Shown: positions 40,259 to 48,918 of the stretch, one piece after another
Numbering within the stretch: the first letter of the stretch is position 1
How the letters are laid out: each line of letters begins with the position of its first letter
Assembly (NCBI GenBank): GCA_905182275.1
Contig: CAJJAU010000057.1
Coordinates: 1-64,000 of the forward strand
From: a gamma proteobacterium HTCC2207
Lineage (GTDB): Bacteria; Pseudomonadota; Gammaproteobacteria; Pseudomonadales; Porticoccaceae
Direction of reading: 5' to 3'
Length of the DNA: 64,000 nt
Notes under the pieces: model-generated
The model's database searches: none
Told to the model about the DNA's origin: nothing
What the model saw: only the letters and a program-made list of their open reading frames with translations
Position numbers and translations under genes: made by a program

Positions 40259-40663
40259 ATGCGCAATAGAAGAGGTAAATCGCAAGAGCAAGGGCAGACT
40301 ATTGATCTGACACCGATGCTCGATGTGGTTTTCATTATGTTGATCTTTTTCATTGTTACTGCAACTTTTATTAAACTTCCGGGACCGGATGTTAATAAAA
40401 TTGATACTGAGACAGAAGTGTCTTATAAGAAAGTCGGTATCTTAGTAGCGGTAACAGACACCAATGAATACTGGATTGATAAAAAGCGGGTTGAACCCAC
40501 TGCATTGAAGATCAGCTTGACTCGATTATTTAATGAAAACCCAAAGGGCGGCATGGTTATCCAAGCCGATAATGAGTCCAATATTGAATCGGTTGCCAAG
40601 GTAGCGGATATCGCTCGCGATATCGGAATTGCTCCGGTGGCCATTTCTGTAGAAACAGACTGA
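40259..40663 (+). CDS. exbD: ExbD/TolR-family protein
   Basis: The 134-residue protein has one N-terminal membrane helix containing the proton-carrying aspartate in L-T-P-M-L-D-V-V-F-I near residues 17-26, followed by a periplasmic domain of the ExbD/TolR fold. It sits inside the ExbB ring and drives TonB. It lies 39 bases after exbB and nine bases before tonB. Confidence 0.94.
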   Translation: MRNRRGKSQEQGQTIDLTPMLDVVFIMLIFFIVTATFIKLPGPDVNKIDTETEVSYKKVGILVAVTDTNEYWIDKKRVEPTALKISLTRLFNENPKGGMVIQADNESNIESVAKVADIARDIGIAPVAISVETD

Positions 40664-40672
40664 GTTAATAGT

Positions 40673-41278
40673 ATGCCTGTAATTAGATTAGGAATATCTG
40701 CTGTGCTTGGAATGCTCGTCACTTTTGCATTAATTATTTTAATGTATAAGTTGATCGACTCTGGCAGTAAAGAACTAGACGAAGGCGATATCATCAAGAT
40801 ACCCGATTTTCTTCATGTTGATAGGGACTTAACTGAAAACGCCAAAGAAACTAATGTCAAGAAACCCGACGAGCCAGAAACACCACCGCCAGAAATACCA
40901 GAGGAAACTCAAGATTTTGATATTCCTGATAACGCTGTGAATATGTCTGCGCCAAAAGTGGGTGGAAATTTACAGGTAGGGCTTGGGAGCTTCTCTAGGG
41001 ATTCGGATTACATTCCAGTTTATATCCCTCAGCCGCAATATCCGAGACGTGCTCAGACACGCGGTAAAGAGGGTTATGCTGTGGTAGAAGTTATTATTAC
41101 TACTACTGGCGGTGTACGCGATCCGGTGATGGTAGAAGAATTTCCAGAGGGTTGGGGTTTTGGACGCGCCGCAGTGAAGGCTGCATTGAAACTCAAGTAC
41201 AACCCAAGAGTCGTAGATGGTGTTGGGCAAGAAGTGCCTAATGTGCTTTATAAGTTCTCATTCCAGATGGAAAAATAG
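40673..41278 (+). CDS. tonB: TonB energy transducer
   Basis: The 201-residue protein has one N-terminal membrane helix (about 6-24), a proline- and acid-rich linker (E-T-P-P-P-E-I-P near 65), and a C-terminal TonB domain with Y-P-R-R-A near 120, G-Y-A-V-V-E-V, G-V-R-D-P-V and K-Y-N-P-R-V. It contacts TonB boxes of outer-membrane receptors to drive uptake of iron complexes, vitamin B12 or sugars. The linker is short, as usual for TonB2-type proteins. No receptor gene is in this window. Confidence 0.94.
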   Translation: MPVIRLGISAVLGMLVTFALIILMYKLIDSGSKELDEGDIIKIPDFLHVDRDLTENAKETNVKKPDEPETPPPEIPEETQDFDIPDNAVNMSAPKVGGNLQVGLGSFSRDSDYIPVYIPQPQYPRRAQTRGKEGYAVVEVIITTTGGVRDPVMVEEFPEGWGFGRAAVKAALKLKYNPRVVDGVGQEVPNVLYKFSFQMEK

Positions 41279-41285
41279 GGAGTTC

Positions 41286-42695
41286 ATGATGGTCAGTAAG
41301 TTAAAGCTCTTATCCTTAGTGCTGAGCGTGGCGTTCATAATGCCAATGCTAGTTTCTGTGGGTTCCCCCGATTCTATTCTGGCTAACAGCGCTGTTGCAG
41401 CTGAGAAAAAAGAGCCTAAATATAAAGATGTTAAAACACGCAAGCGCCAGTCTGTAGGCAAAAGTTGTGCTAAGGCGCTTGACAGAGTTCAGGGTGAGAA
41501 GGGGCCGATTTCGATGGCCACTGAGGCAGAAGAAGGTGTCAACGTAACGCCTTTTTGGTTAGAATCGAAGAAAATGCTGCTAGATATTGATGCGCGTCCA
41601 AAGACCTGTAGCACTGATTATGAAAAGACTCAGGTTTGGAACATGCTGGGATATGTTGTTTATTCTTTGGATGACTTCAAAGGAGCTATACGCTACTACC
41701 GATTGGTGGTTGATGGTATTGGTACCCCGCCAGAGCTTAAACTAGATACTCGTTACACACTTGCTCAGTTCTATGCCATGCAAGAGGAATATGCCTTAGC
41801 GGTTATAGAGATGGAGATTTGGATCGATGCTGCGATTATCGTTGGTGCTGATGCTCGTATGTTACTCGCTCAGCTTTACTATCAGCTAGAGCGAAAGGCG
41901 GACGCGCTCGTCATGGTCGAAATCGCCATTGCAGAGGCAGAGGCCAAAGAGATACTTCCGAAAGAGTCCATGTGGTCTTTGCAAAGGGTTCTTTATTATG
42001 AGAAGGATGATCTTAAGAAGGTCACATCTATTCTTCAGAAGCTTGTAACACATTATCCTAAGTGGACTTACTGGAAGCAGTTGGGTGGTATGTACGGCTC
42101 TCAAGAGCGTGAGACTGACCAGCTGGTTGCCACTGAAATGGTTTACATGAACGATCAACTGACTACCGAGAGTCAAGTGATGAGTATGGCTTACATGTAC
42201 TTGGGTGCCGAGGTTCCTTATCGTGCTGCGCGAATCATTGAAAAAGGCATGAAAGACGACATTATCGAAAAGACTGCTAAGAACCTTGAAGTGTTAGGTT
42301 CGGCTTGGTGGCAGGCGAAAAATCTTGAAAGTGCGTTAAAGGCCTTTGAAAACGCGTCCAAATATTCTGACACTGGTGAAATACAGTCGCGCATTGCTTC
42401 TATTTACCTGGATTTGGGTAAGGACAAGCAGGCGTATAAAGCATCGCAGAAAGCAGCTAAGAAAGGCGAGGTTAAAAATGCGTCAACTAACTATGCCACC
42501 ATGGGTAGTGCGCTGATCAACATGCATTGCTATAAGGATGCCGTCAAGGCCTTCAATAAATCAGTTAAAACAGCCAAAACCAAAAAAGCAAAACGTTATC
42601 CCGCTCAGTGGATCAAGTTTGCCAATGCCGAAGGCAGCAGACTTCAAAAGCTTCGTGATGTTGGTGCTACTGTACCGGGTTGCAGTAAAGCTTAA
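41286..42695 (+). CDS. TPR-repeat periplasmic protein of the Ton cluster
   Basis: The 469-residue protein has a signal peptide or N-terminal anchor (hydrophobic residues about 8-25) followed by several tetratricopeptide-like helical repeats from about 110 to 450, with A-L-x-x-F-E-x-A and A-Y-K-A-S-Q-K-A patterns. Such TPR genes close the DUF3450-TtpC-ExbB-ExbD-TonB cluster in many marine gammaproteobacteria and are called TtpA/TPR in Vibrio work. GGGAG lies just before two adjacent ATG codons (41286, 41289). A strong terminator follows. Confidence 0.86.
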   Translation: MMVSKLKLLSLVLSVAFIMPMLVSVGSPDSILANSAVAAEKKEPKYKDVKTRKRQSVGKSCAKALDRVQGEKGPISMATEAEEGVNVTPFWLESKKMLLDIDARPKTCSTDYEKTQVWNMLGYVVYSLDDFKGAIRYYRLVVDGIGTPPELKLDTRYTLAQFYAMQEEYALAVIEMEIWIDAAIIVGADARMLLAQLYYQLERKADALVMVEIAIAEAEAKEILPKESMWSLQRVLYYEKDDLKKVTSILQKLVTHYPKWTYWKQLGGMYGSQERETDQLVATEMVYMNDQLTTESQVMSMAYMYLGAEVPYRAARIIEKGMKDDIIEKTAKNLEVLGSAWWQAKNLESALKAFENASKYSDTGEIQSRIASIYLDLGKDKQAYKASQKAAKKGEVKNASTNYATMGSALINMHCYKDAVKAFNKSVKTAKTKKAKRYPAQWIKFANAEGSRLQKLRDVGATVPGCSKA

Positions 42696-42717
42696 GTTGG
42701 CGATTAGTTAGAAATAG

Positions 42718-42746
42718 AAAAAGCCCAGTGAATGCTGGGCTTTTTT
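42718..42746 (+). terminator. Rho-independent terminator of the Ton operon
   Basis: AAGCCCAG and CTGGGCTT pair around a six-base loop and are followed by a run of T, 25 bases after the TPR stop. It ends the six-gene operon. Confidence 0.9.
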
Positions 42747-42779
42747 GTGGACCACGTTATCACGCTATCGCTTAGATCC

Positions 42780-43022
42780 TCATAGTTGTGATAAATCGCG
42801 AACGGCGCCTTTATCGGCACTCGTTGACAGTCTAGCGTAAGCTTTGAGTGCTACGGTAACGTTTCTTGCTGGCGCCTCTATCGGCTCCCACCCGAGGTTA
42901 TCTTGGACCTAAGGACGCTCCTCTAGTTGCTCATCCGCTATTAATAGGTCGATAGTATTGCTGGGAACAGCAATTTTGATTGTATCGCCATTCTTCACTA
43001 AATCAATGGGCGGCGCAGAATC
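42780..43022 (-). pseudogene. ilvD: Remnant of ilvD (dihydroxy-acid dehydratase), C-terminal fragment
   Basis: Translating the minus strand gives about 80 codons that match the end of IlvD: I-D-L-V-K-N-G-D-T-I-K-I, then T-I-D-L-L-I-A-D-E-Q-L-E-E-R, and at the end [20 protein letters not shown] before the stop at 42780. An in-frame TAG at 42909-42911 and a TGA at 43023-43025 break it, and the rest of the gene (some 500 codons) is missing. So this is a dead 3' fragment. In Pseudomonas ilvD lies close to folA, so this is probably the ancestral ilvD site. An intact ilvD would be expected elsewhere. Confidence 0.88.
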
Positions 43023-43041
43023 TCAGAACCCTGCGTTATGT

Positions 43042-44346
43042 CTAAATGGCCTTACAAAATATGCGTGAATTTCGCTGATAATTATACATAGATTGTTTAT
43101 TTTCAGGGAGATCACGAATATTGGCCTCACTAAAGCCTTTTTCAAGAAACCAGTGCGCTGTGGTGGTGGTCATTACTAATAATTGGCTAATACCAGCTAC
43201 TTTGCCATCACTCTCAATCTCAGTGAGCAGTCGAGCACCAATTCCTTGGTCATGGAACTCTGGGTGTATTGCGACACAGGCCAATTCACCAACCGTTTTG
43301 TCGGTGGTCGGATAGAGCGCTGCACAACCAATAATCAGCCCCTCAGGGTGAACTACTACTTTAAACCGGGCTATCTCTGTCTCCAGTAATTCTCGCGAAC
43401 GTTTTACCAGAATAGATTGGTCTTCAAGAGGTGTAATGAGGCTAAGAATACCACCAACATCTTCGATTGATGCAGGACGAATAACTTCCACACATTCCTT
43501 CATAATGAGTGTGCCACTGCCCTCTCGAGTAAAGAGTTCTGTCAATAGTGCGCCATCCTCTTGATAGCCTACGAGATGTACTCGCTCAACACCACCATAG
43601 CAAGCAAGGGATGCAGCACCTAAAAGTTCACAATGCTCAACATCTTTTAAAGTCTCTTGCAGTTCTGCCAGTTGTGGCAGCGATAGGCTACGTAGCAACC
43701 GATCTTTATCATTAATGGCCCCAGCTTCGCTAATCAAGATAAGTTTCTCGGCACCAAGTGCAATAGCGACATGGCTGGCCACGTCCTGATAACTTAAATT
43801 AAACGCCTCACCAGTTGGCGAGAAGCCAATCGGCGAAATGAGTACCATCGAGCTACTTTCCAGCTGCTCGTTAATAGCCGCACTGTCAATGCGCCTAACT
43901 TGACCTGCGCGCTGAAAATCAATGCCTTCTTGAATACCTAGAGGTTTAGCGGTTATAAAATTTCCACCAACCACACGGATATGAGCGCCATGCATGGGAG
44001 AATTTGGCAGGCCCATAGAAAGTTCAGACTCGATGGTTAGGCGGGTACTACCAACAGCCTCTTTGACACATTGCATTGACTCCAGATCAGTCACCCGAGT
44101 ATGTTGTTTGAATTCAGCACTCTTATTGGAGAGTTGGAGTCGACGATCAATCTGTGGACGTGCTCCATGAACTAGGACTATACGCATACCGAGGCTCTGC
44201 AGCAGAGCTACGTCATGAACCATACTATGGAAATTTGGCGCTAAAACAGCCTCGCCGGAAATAGCAATAACGAAGGTCTTACCTCGGTGAGCATGGATAT
44301 AAGGCGAGGTTTGTCTAAAGAAATCAACGTAGTTTTTATCATTCAT
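43042..44346 (-). CDS. argA: N-acetylglutamate synthase
   Basis: ArgA acetylates glutamate with acetyl-CoA, the first step of arginine synthesis. The 434-residue protein has the inactive amino acid kinase domain (about 1-285, with V-L-V-H-G-A-R-P-Q near 54) and a C-terminal GNAT domain (about 290-434) with H-P-E-F-H-D-Q-G-I-G-A-R-L. This two-part layout is the E. coli/Pseudomonas form and is inhibited by arginine through the kinase-like domain. The stop lies about 20 bases from the ilvD remnant, so decay did not reach argA. Confidence 0.96.
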   Translation of the reverse strand: MNDKNYVDFFRQTSPYIHAHRGKTFVIAISGEAVLAPNFHSMVHDVALLQSLGMRIVLVHGARPQIDRRLQLSNKSAEFKQHTRVTDLESMQCVKEAVGSTRLTIESELSMGLPNSPMHGAHIRVVGGNFITAKPLGIQEGIDFQRAGQVRRIDSAAINEQLESSSMVLISPIGFSPTGEAFNLSYQDVASHVAIALGAEKLILISEAGAINDKDRLLRSLSLPQLAELQETLKDVEHCELLGAASLACYGGVERVHLVGYQEDGALLTELFTREGSGTLIMKECVEVIRPASIEDVGGILSLITPLEDQSILVKRSRELLETEIARFKVVVHPEGLIIGCAALYPTTDKTVGELACVAIHPEFHDQGIGARLLTEIESDGKVAGISQLLVMTTTTAHWFLEKGFSEANIRDLPENKQSMYNYQRNSRIFCKAI

Positions 44347-44573
44347 GGAACGATTATAAGCAACCGGAGCTATTAAGTTTACTTAAAAGAGTCATTAACG
44401 AGAAATAACTAGCTATATGAGCCATTTATTTAAACTTTTTGTCGGGTTGCGGAAATATCCTCAGTATTTGAGCTGAAATTAAGCCATCAGCAATAAAACA
44501 ATTGTTGGCCGCCAAAAGTAACAATAATTATCGATTTAGTCCTCCACATCAAGGTATCGCGAGTATTTAATTT
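44347..44573. other. Region between argA and the broken frame before ilvE
   Basis: No gene is seen here. It should hold the promoter for argA on the minus strand. I see no clear hexamers or repeats. Confidence 0.35.
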
Positions 44574-44799
44574 GTGGTTCAATTTACCTCGCTGTTAGGA
44601 CCGCCAGAACAGGTCTACGCTGAATGTTTAGGGTGGTATACTGCCATGCTTAAAAAAGCGGATAGATCGATACTGGAACGTATAAAAAATATTTTTCTGT
44701 TTGGCCATTCAATTTATCGACACACAAATTCATGTGTTTGTAGAGAATGTTCAAACCGAATACACAGCGGTAGCTGAAAGATTAATTAAAGAGAGGTAA
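44574..44799 (+). pseudogene. Possible frameshifted small coding region before ilvE
   Basis: A frame starting at GTG 44574 reads as plausible protein to about 44687, then loses that character. A second frame, shifted by +1 at a run of six A (44684-44689), reads on with similar character to TAA 44797 (I-Q-F-I-D-T-Q, then V-F-V-E-N-V-Q, ending L-I-K-E-R). Joined, they give about 75 residues of helical, charged sequence ending six bases before ilvE. I do not recognise a family. It may be a decayed gene, a sequencing error in a homopolymer, or chance. Confidence 0.3.
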
Positions 44800-44805
44800 T
44801 GGTAG

Positions 44806-45735
44806 ATGTCATTTGCAGAACGCGATGGTTTTATTTGGATGGATGGAAAGATAGTTGATTGGCGCGATGCGCAGACGCACTTTCTTACGCACTCGCTGCA
44901 TTATGGGTTAGCTGTTTTTGAGGGCGTGCGCGCCTACCATAATAGTGCTTCGGGAACCTGCATATACCGTCTTAAGGATCATACAAAGCGCCTCTTTAAC
45001 TCAGCGAAAATTCTTCATTTAGAAGTCCCTTTTAGTCAGGATGAAATTAATGCGGCACATCGTGAAGTCGTCAGCCTTAATAATCTTAAAGAAGCGTATA
45101 TCCGCCCTCTGGTGTTTTTAGGCTCAGAGGGTATGGGTTTGCGGGCAAAAGACTTAAAGGTGCATGTTGGTATAGCGGCTTGGGAATGGCCGTCCTATAT
45201 GTCTCCTGAAGCTCTGGAAGCGGGTATTAAAGTACGGACATCTTCTTATACTCGGCATCATGTGAATATCACCATGTGCAAGGCCAAAGCCAGCGGTAAT
45301 TATATAAATTCGATGTTAGCGCTTCGCGAGGCTTTAGACTCTGGATGCGATGAAGCGATGTTGCTCGACAATGAGGGCTATGTGGCTGAAGGTAGTGGAG
45401 AGAACTTCTTTATGGTACGCGACGGCGTTATTTATACGCCAGATCTAACCTCCTGCCTTGATGGGATTACTCGAGATACTATCTTTAAGTTGGCTGCTGA
45501 CCATGGCATTGAAGTGAGAGAAAAGCGTATTACGCGGGATGAGGTGTACATTTGCGACGAGGCCTTCTTTACGGGTACCGCAGCGGAAGTAGTTCCTATT
45601 CGCGAGTATGACGGACGTATCGTTGGTAGTGGAAAGCGAGGCCCGGTCGCGGAAAAGCTTCAGGCAGCCTATTTTGAGGTCGTTCGAGGCGGAAATGCTA
45701 AGTACACAAACTGGCTGACACCGGTTTCTAGTTAA
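44806..45735 (+). CDS. ilvE: Branched-chain amino acid aminotransferase
   Basis: IlvE transfers the amino group to or from valine, leucine and isoleucine. The 309-residue PLP enzyme (fold type IV) has the H-Y-G-L-A-V-F-E-G-V-R-A-Y motif near residues 32-44, lysine 161 in K-A-S-G-N-Y as the PLP site, and E-G-S-G-E-N-F-F near 199. Length equals the E. coli enzyme. GAGAGG sits about ten bases before the ATG. The ilvD remnant lies only 2 kb away. Confidence 0.96.
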   Translation: MSFAERDGFIWMDGKIVDWRDAQTHFLTHSLHYGLAVFEGVRAYHNSASGTCIYRLKDHTKRLFNSAKILHLEVPFSQDEINAAHREVVSLNNLKEAYIRPLVFLGSEGMGLRAKDLKVHVGIAAWEWPSYMSPEALEAGIKVRTSSYTRHHVNITMCKAKASGNYINSMLALREALDSGCDEAMLLDNEGYVAEGSGENFFMVRDGVIYTPDLTSCLDGITRDTIFKLAADHGIEVREKRITRDEVYICDEAFFTGTAAEVVPIREYDGRIVGSGKRGPVAEKLQAAYFEVVRGGNAKYTNWLTPVSS

Positions 45736-45776
45736 GCCAAGTTCAATAACCTTAGTTTTACTCGAGTGATGTCAAA

Positions 45777-46532
45777 ATGACTGATGAGCAGGCGTTAAAA
45801 GTGAATGCTGAAGAGATAGTGAACGTGCTTTGTATGAAGTGGGGCACCAAGTATCCTGCCGATTATGTCAACCGTCTCTACTCCATGGTCGCCCGCAACA
45901 TGCAGCGTAAATTCCGTTTTGTCTGTCTTACCGAAGACAGCCAAGGACTTGCTGAACAGATTGAATCATTTCCGTTGCCCGAGTTGTCAGTCGACCTTGG
46001 TGGTCCTGAGCGAGGTTGGAATAAACTGGCCGTTTTCGCCGAAGAGCTTTATGACCTGAAAGGCAAAGTACTCTGCTTGGATCTAGACCTTATTATTACT
46101 GGCGGCCTTGATGATCTTTTTGATTATCCTGGTGAGGTGATGATTATCAAAGATTGGATCAAAAAAGATGGCACGGGTAACTCCTCGGTTTATAGGTTCG
46201 AGGTGGGCGCTCACCCGGAGGTGCTGTCTCAGTTTGAAGCATCGTTTGACGAGATTAAACAGCGCCATCGAAATGAACAGGAGTATCTCTCCGCGGCATT
46301 AATGGCAAAGGATGCCTTGGTTTATTGGCCTGATCATTGGTGCCGTAGCTTCAAGCGACATTGCATTAAGCCATTTTCATTTTTCGTCGCCCGTGAAACT
46401 GAGATGCCCGAGGATACTCGTGTTTTAGTCTTCCACGGAAAACCTGATCCCCATGAGGCCATCGCTGGTGTTAGTGGTAAGTGGTATAGGCGCTTCAAGC
46501 CCGCTACTTGGGTAGCTGCTCACTGGCATTAA
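45777..46532 (+). CDS. Glycosyltransferase-like protein with DxD motif
   Basis: The 251-residue protein has a GT-A-like region with L-C-L-D-L-D-L-I-I near residues 99-107, a D-x-D motif that would bind a metal-nucleotide sugar, and later K-P-D-P-H-E and W-Y-R-R. Related proteins are annotated as glycosyltransferases of unknown specificity, often in envelope loci; here an LTA-synthase-like gene and waaA lie downstream, which fits an LPS or glycan role. No signal peptide is seen. The start is an ATG 41 bases after ilvE, so the two may be co-transcribed. Confidence 0.7.
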   Translation: MTDEQALKVNAEEIVNVLCMKWGTKYPADYVNRLYSMVARNMQRKFRFVCLTEDSQGLAEQIESFPLPELSVDLGGPERGWNKLAVFAEELYDLKGKVLCLDLDLIITGGLDDLFDYPGEVMIIKDWIKKDGTGNSSVYRFEVGAHPEVLSQFEASFDEIKQRHRNEQEYLSAALMAKDALVYWPDHWCRSFKRHCIKPFSFFVARETEMPEDTRVLVFHGKPDPHEAIAGVSGKWYRRFKPATWVAAHWH

Positions 46533-46606
46533 TATCTTTTCTTCATTAATAGAAGAGCTCTCTTTTTTAATTTAACAAGTTAATCCTTTTTACTCAGATT
46601 GAATGA

Positions 46607-48667
46607 TTACTCAGGACTCCTCTCAGCTTGGCTTTGTTGCATCTGAAAACGGGTAAGCCAGTCTAATACTTGACTATAAACGACCCCATTTCCTGGTTCA
46701 TCGGTCTCTATCATAGGCATTTTTGTCAGTTTGAAGTCTGCAGTCACTAATTGTCCCGGTAAAAATGTTGTCCAATTCTTTCTATAAGCCTTGTTATCCG
46801 CCAGCACATAGTCGGCATGGTAGGCAAAGTTATGAATCGATTGCTTAGTAATTGGGTCCAATAGGTCGCGTCCCATATTCAAATAGCTAGCCTCAGACAG
46901 GGCATTATTATAGAGCGTCGGCATAATATCCTTGTGCGAGGCTATCTGTTGGGTGTCGACGACTCCGCTGGGTTGATAGTTTCGCGGTAAGTACAGATAG
47001 AGCGGTACGCTAATTTCGTGAAGACGTTCATCGGTATTAAAGTACATGCCGCGAACGGCGTGATCGCCAGTAGCCGCAATAATAGTGGTTTCCTTTAAAT
47101 GACTGGCCTTAATTTTACTAATAAAGCGCCCTAACTGATCGTTAGTGTAAAGATAGGTATCTAATGATTTCTCAGGTAAATCTTGCAGTCTAGACATGAG
47201 GCGTTGAGGTATATCAGTTAAATCTAAGCTGTGCTCTAGGGGAAGTTTGTAGGGGGGATGGTTAGTAACCGTTAAGGTAACAATAAACAGTGGTTTATCG
47301 CCCTTCTGGGTATTAGATAGCTGCTTGTATACCTCATCAAATAAAAATTTATCTTCCCCTCCCCAGATTGTGTTGTGCATTCCGGGATAGAGCTCAGTTA
47401 ATCGTTGTGCGCCAATAAATTCGTCGAAGCCTTGGGTTTTAAAGTACTCGCTGCGATTGGACAACTCCTCAAAACCGGAATACACGAATAGTGTCTTATA
47501 ACCTGCCTTTTTGAACACCCTAGCGACAGATGTTTGCAGTGGAATATGCTGATAAGCAGCGTGACTGATGCTGCTGTGCTCAGTATTGACCAACAAACTC
47601 ATCAAGGATTTTTGGGTATCATCATGAGCGGGTAAAAATCGAGGAAAGTAGTAATCTGTCTCTAAATGCTGACGCAACTCCCCGGCAAGGTTGATCTCGC
47701 CGCTAAATGTTGGCTTCAGCAGTGCTTCTGCCATGCTCTCAACTAAGTTGAGCACCACATGAGGTGGGTTTTTTTCAAGTAATGCCGAGTGTTCAGTGTG
47801 GGTAAAAAATTGCGGAAATAAGTCGCTATCTGCGGCTGGGGACCCAAAAAATGCTTCAAATAGCTCTCGGCCGCTTTGATCAGAGGCATGTTCAATATTC
47901 GTTGAACGCCTAAAGTCTTGGTAGCCGTAATAAATAGCCACAATTCCATTGGGCACTAGATTATTGATGGCAGTTTCTGACGACACCACAAGATGTGTTG
48001 GAGAGAGTTGCGAAGTTGACAAGCTGCCGCGGGAGAGGACTGCCATCAAAAGCAAAGGCAGTATGACGGCCAAACTCATAAAGTAGACCCTACCCATTGT
48101 CACGGTTCTGATTGATAAGGTTATCTTCTTACCAATTTTGATATACAGCCAAAACATCACTAGCGTAGCAACAACACAAATTAACAATCTTAATTCAAAA
48201 GCATTCAGGCTGCTGACTGTTGGCCAGATAGTTTGTGCGCCGTAATTCATACCACTAAAGGCAAAGCTGTCAATTGGACGATTAAAAAACCCAATATAAG
48301 TGAAGTTAATCATGGCTAGCCAGATAACCATGAGCAATATTAATCCGCCAAGATAGCGGTTTAACGTCCAACTAAAATTCGCGATAGCGACCGGTAGAGG
48401 AATGCAGAGAATACTGGCTAATATACCAACGGCGCCAAGTCTGATGATAATAGCTACATCAAATTGGAATCCTGTCCACATAGCTTGCCAAAACTCATGG
48501 CTGTCAGCAAGTTGATTTGGCTGAGCATAAGTAAACCAAGTTCCCAATCGGGTAAAAAAGAAAACGGTACAACACAGAAGTATTAAGACACCTAGCGAGC
48601 ATAAGGCCCTTAAATAGGCTACCGAGTTGACGGCATTACTGATCTGATTTCGATTATCTTTTGCCAT
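46607..48667 (-). CDS. LTA synthase-like membrane sulfatase-fold enzyme
   Basis: The 686-residue protein has five N-terminal membrane segments (to about residue 215) and an extracytoplasmic alkaline-phosphatase/sulfatase-type domain. Motifs include L-N-L-V-E-S-M near 305 (metal aspartate/glutamate region), a D-D-T-Q-K-S stretch near 350 where the nucleophilic threonine is expected, and A-T-G-D-H near 535. This matches the lipoteichoic-acid-synthase-like family, whose gram-negative members transfer phosphoglycerol or phosphoethanolamine to glycans or LPS. Which one cannot be told. It diverges from waaA across 251 bases. Confidence 0.85.
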   Translation of the reverse strand: MAKDNRNQISNAVNSVAYLRALCSLGVLILLCCTVFFFTRLGTWFTYAQPNQLADSHEFWQAMWTGFQFDVAIIIRLGAVGILASILCIPLPVAIANFSWTLNRYLGGLILLMVIWLAMINFTYIGFFNRPIDSFAFSGMNYGAQTIWPTVSSLNAFELRLLICVVATLVMFWLYIKIGKKITLSIRTVTMGRVYFMSLAVILPLLLMAVLSRGSLSTSQLSPTHLVVSSETAINNLVPNGIVAIYYGYQDFRRSTNIEHASDQSGRELFEAFFGSPAADSDLFPQFFTHTEHSALLEKNPPHVVLNLVESMAEALLKPTFSGEINLAGELRQHLETDYYFPRFLPAHDDTQKSLMSLLVNTEHSSISHAAYQHIPLQTSVARVFKKAGYKTLFVYSGFEELSNRSEYFKTQGFDEFIGAQRLTELYPGMHNTIWGGEDKFLFDEVYKQLSNTQKGDKPLFIVTLTVTNHPPYKLPLEHSLDLTDIPQRLMSRLQDLPEKSLDTYLYTNDQLGRFISKIKASHLKETTIIAATGDHAVRGMYFNTDERLHEISVPLYLYLPRNYQPSGVVDTQQIASHKDIMPTLYNNALSEASYLNMGRDLLDPITKQSIHNFAYHADYVLADNKAYRKNWTTFLPGQLVTADFKLTKMPMIETDEPGNGVVYSQVLDWLTRFQMQQSQAERSPE

Positions 48668-48918
48668 TCAATAGCCAAATCCTTTAGGTGCAAAAATCAT
48701 CCGTTAACAAGGACTTTAAGTTGCTCTGATACTCATTACTCCATAGATTAAGCGATTGACGGCATCCTTCACCGGCAGCGAAATTGATAAATACCGACAA
48801 CTTATCATTCGTGGTTAATCGCTATTTCTGCTATGTTGTTGCCCTTGGCGGTGGACATGTGACGAGACTATCGCGCCGATATTTTTGTTTGGTTAGTTGA
48901 AGGATATCCTAATTCCGT

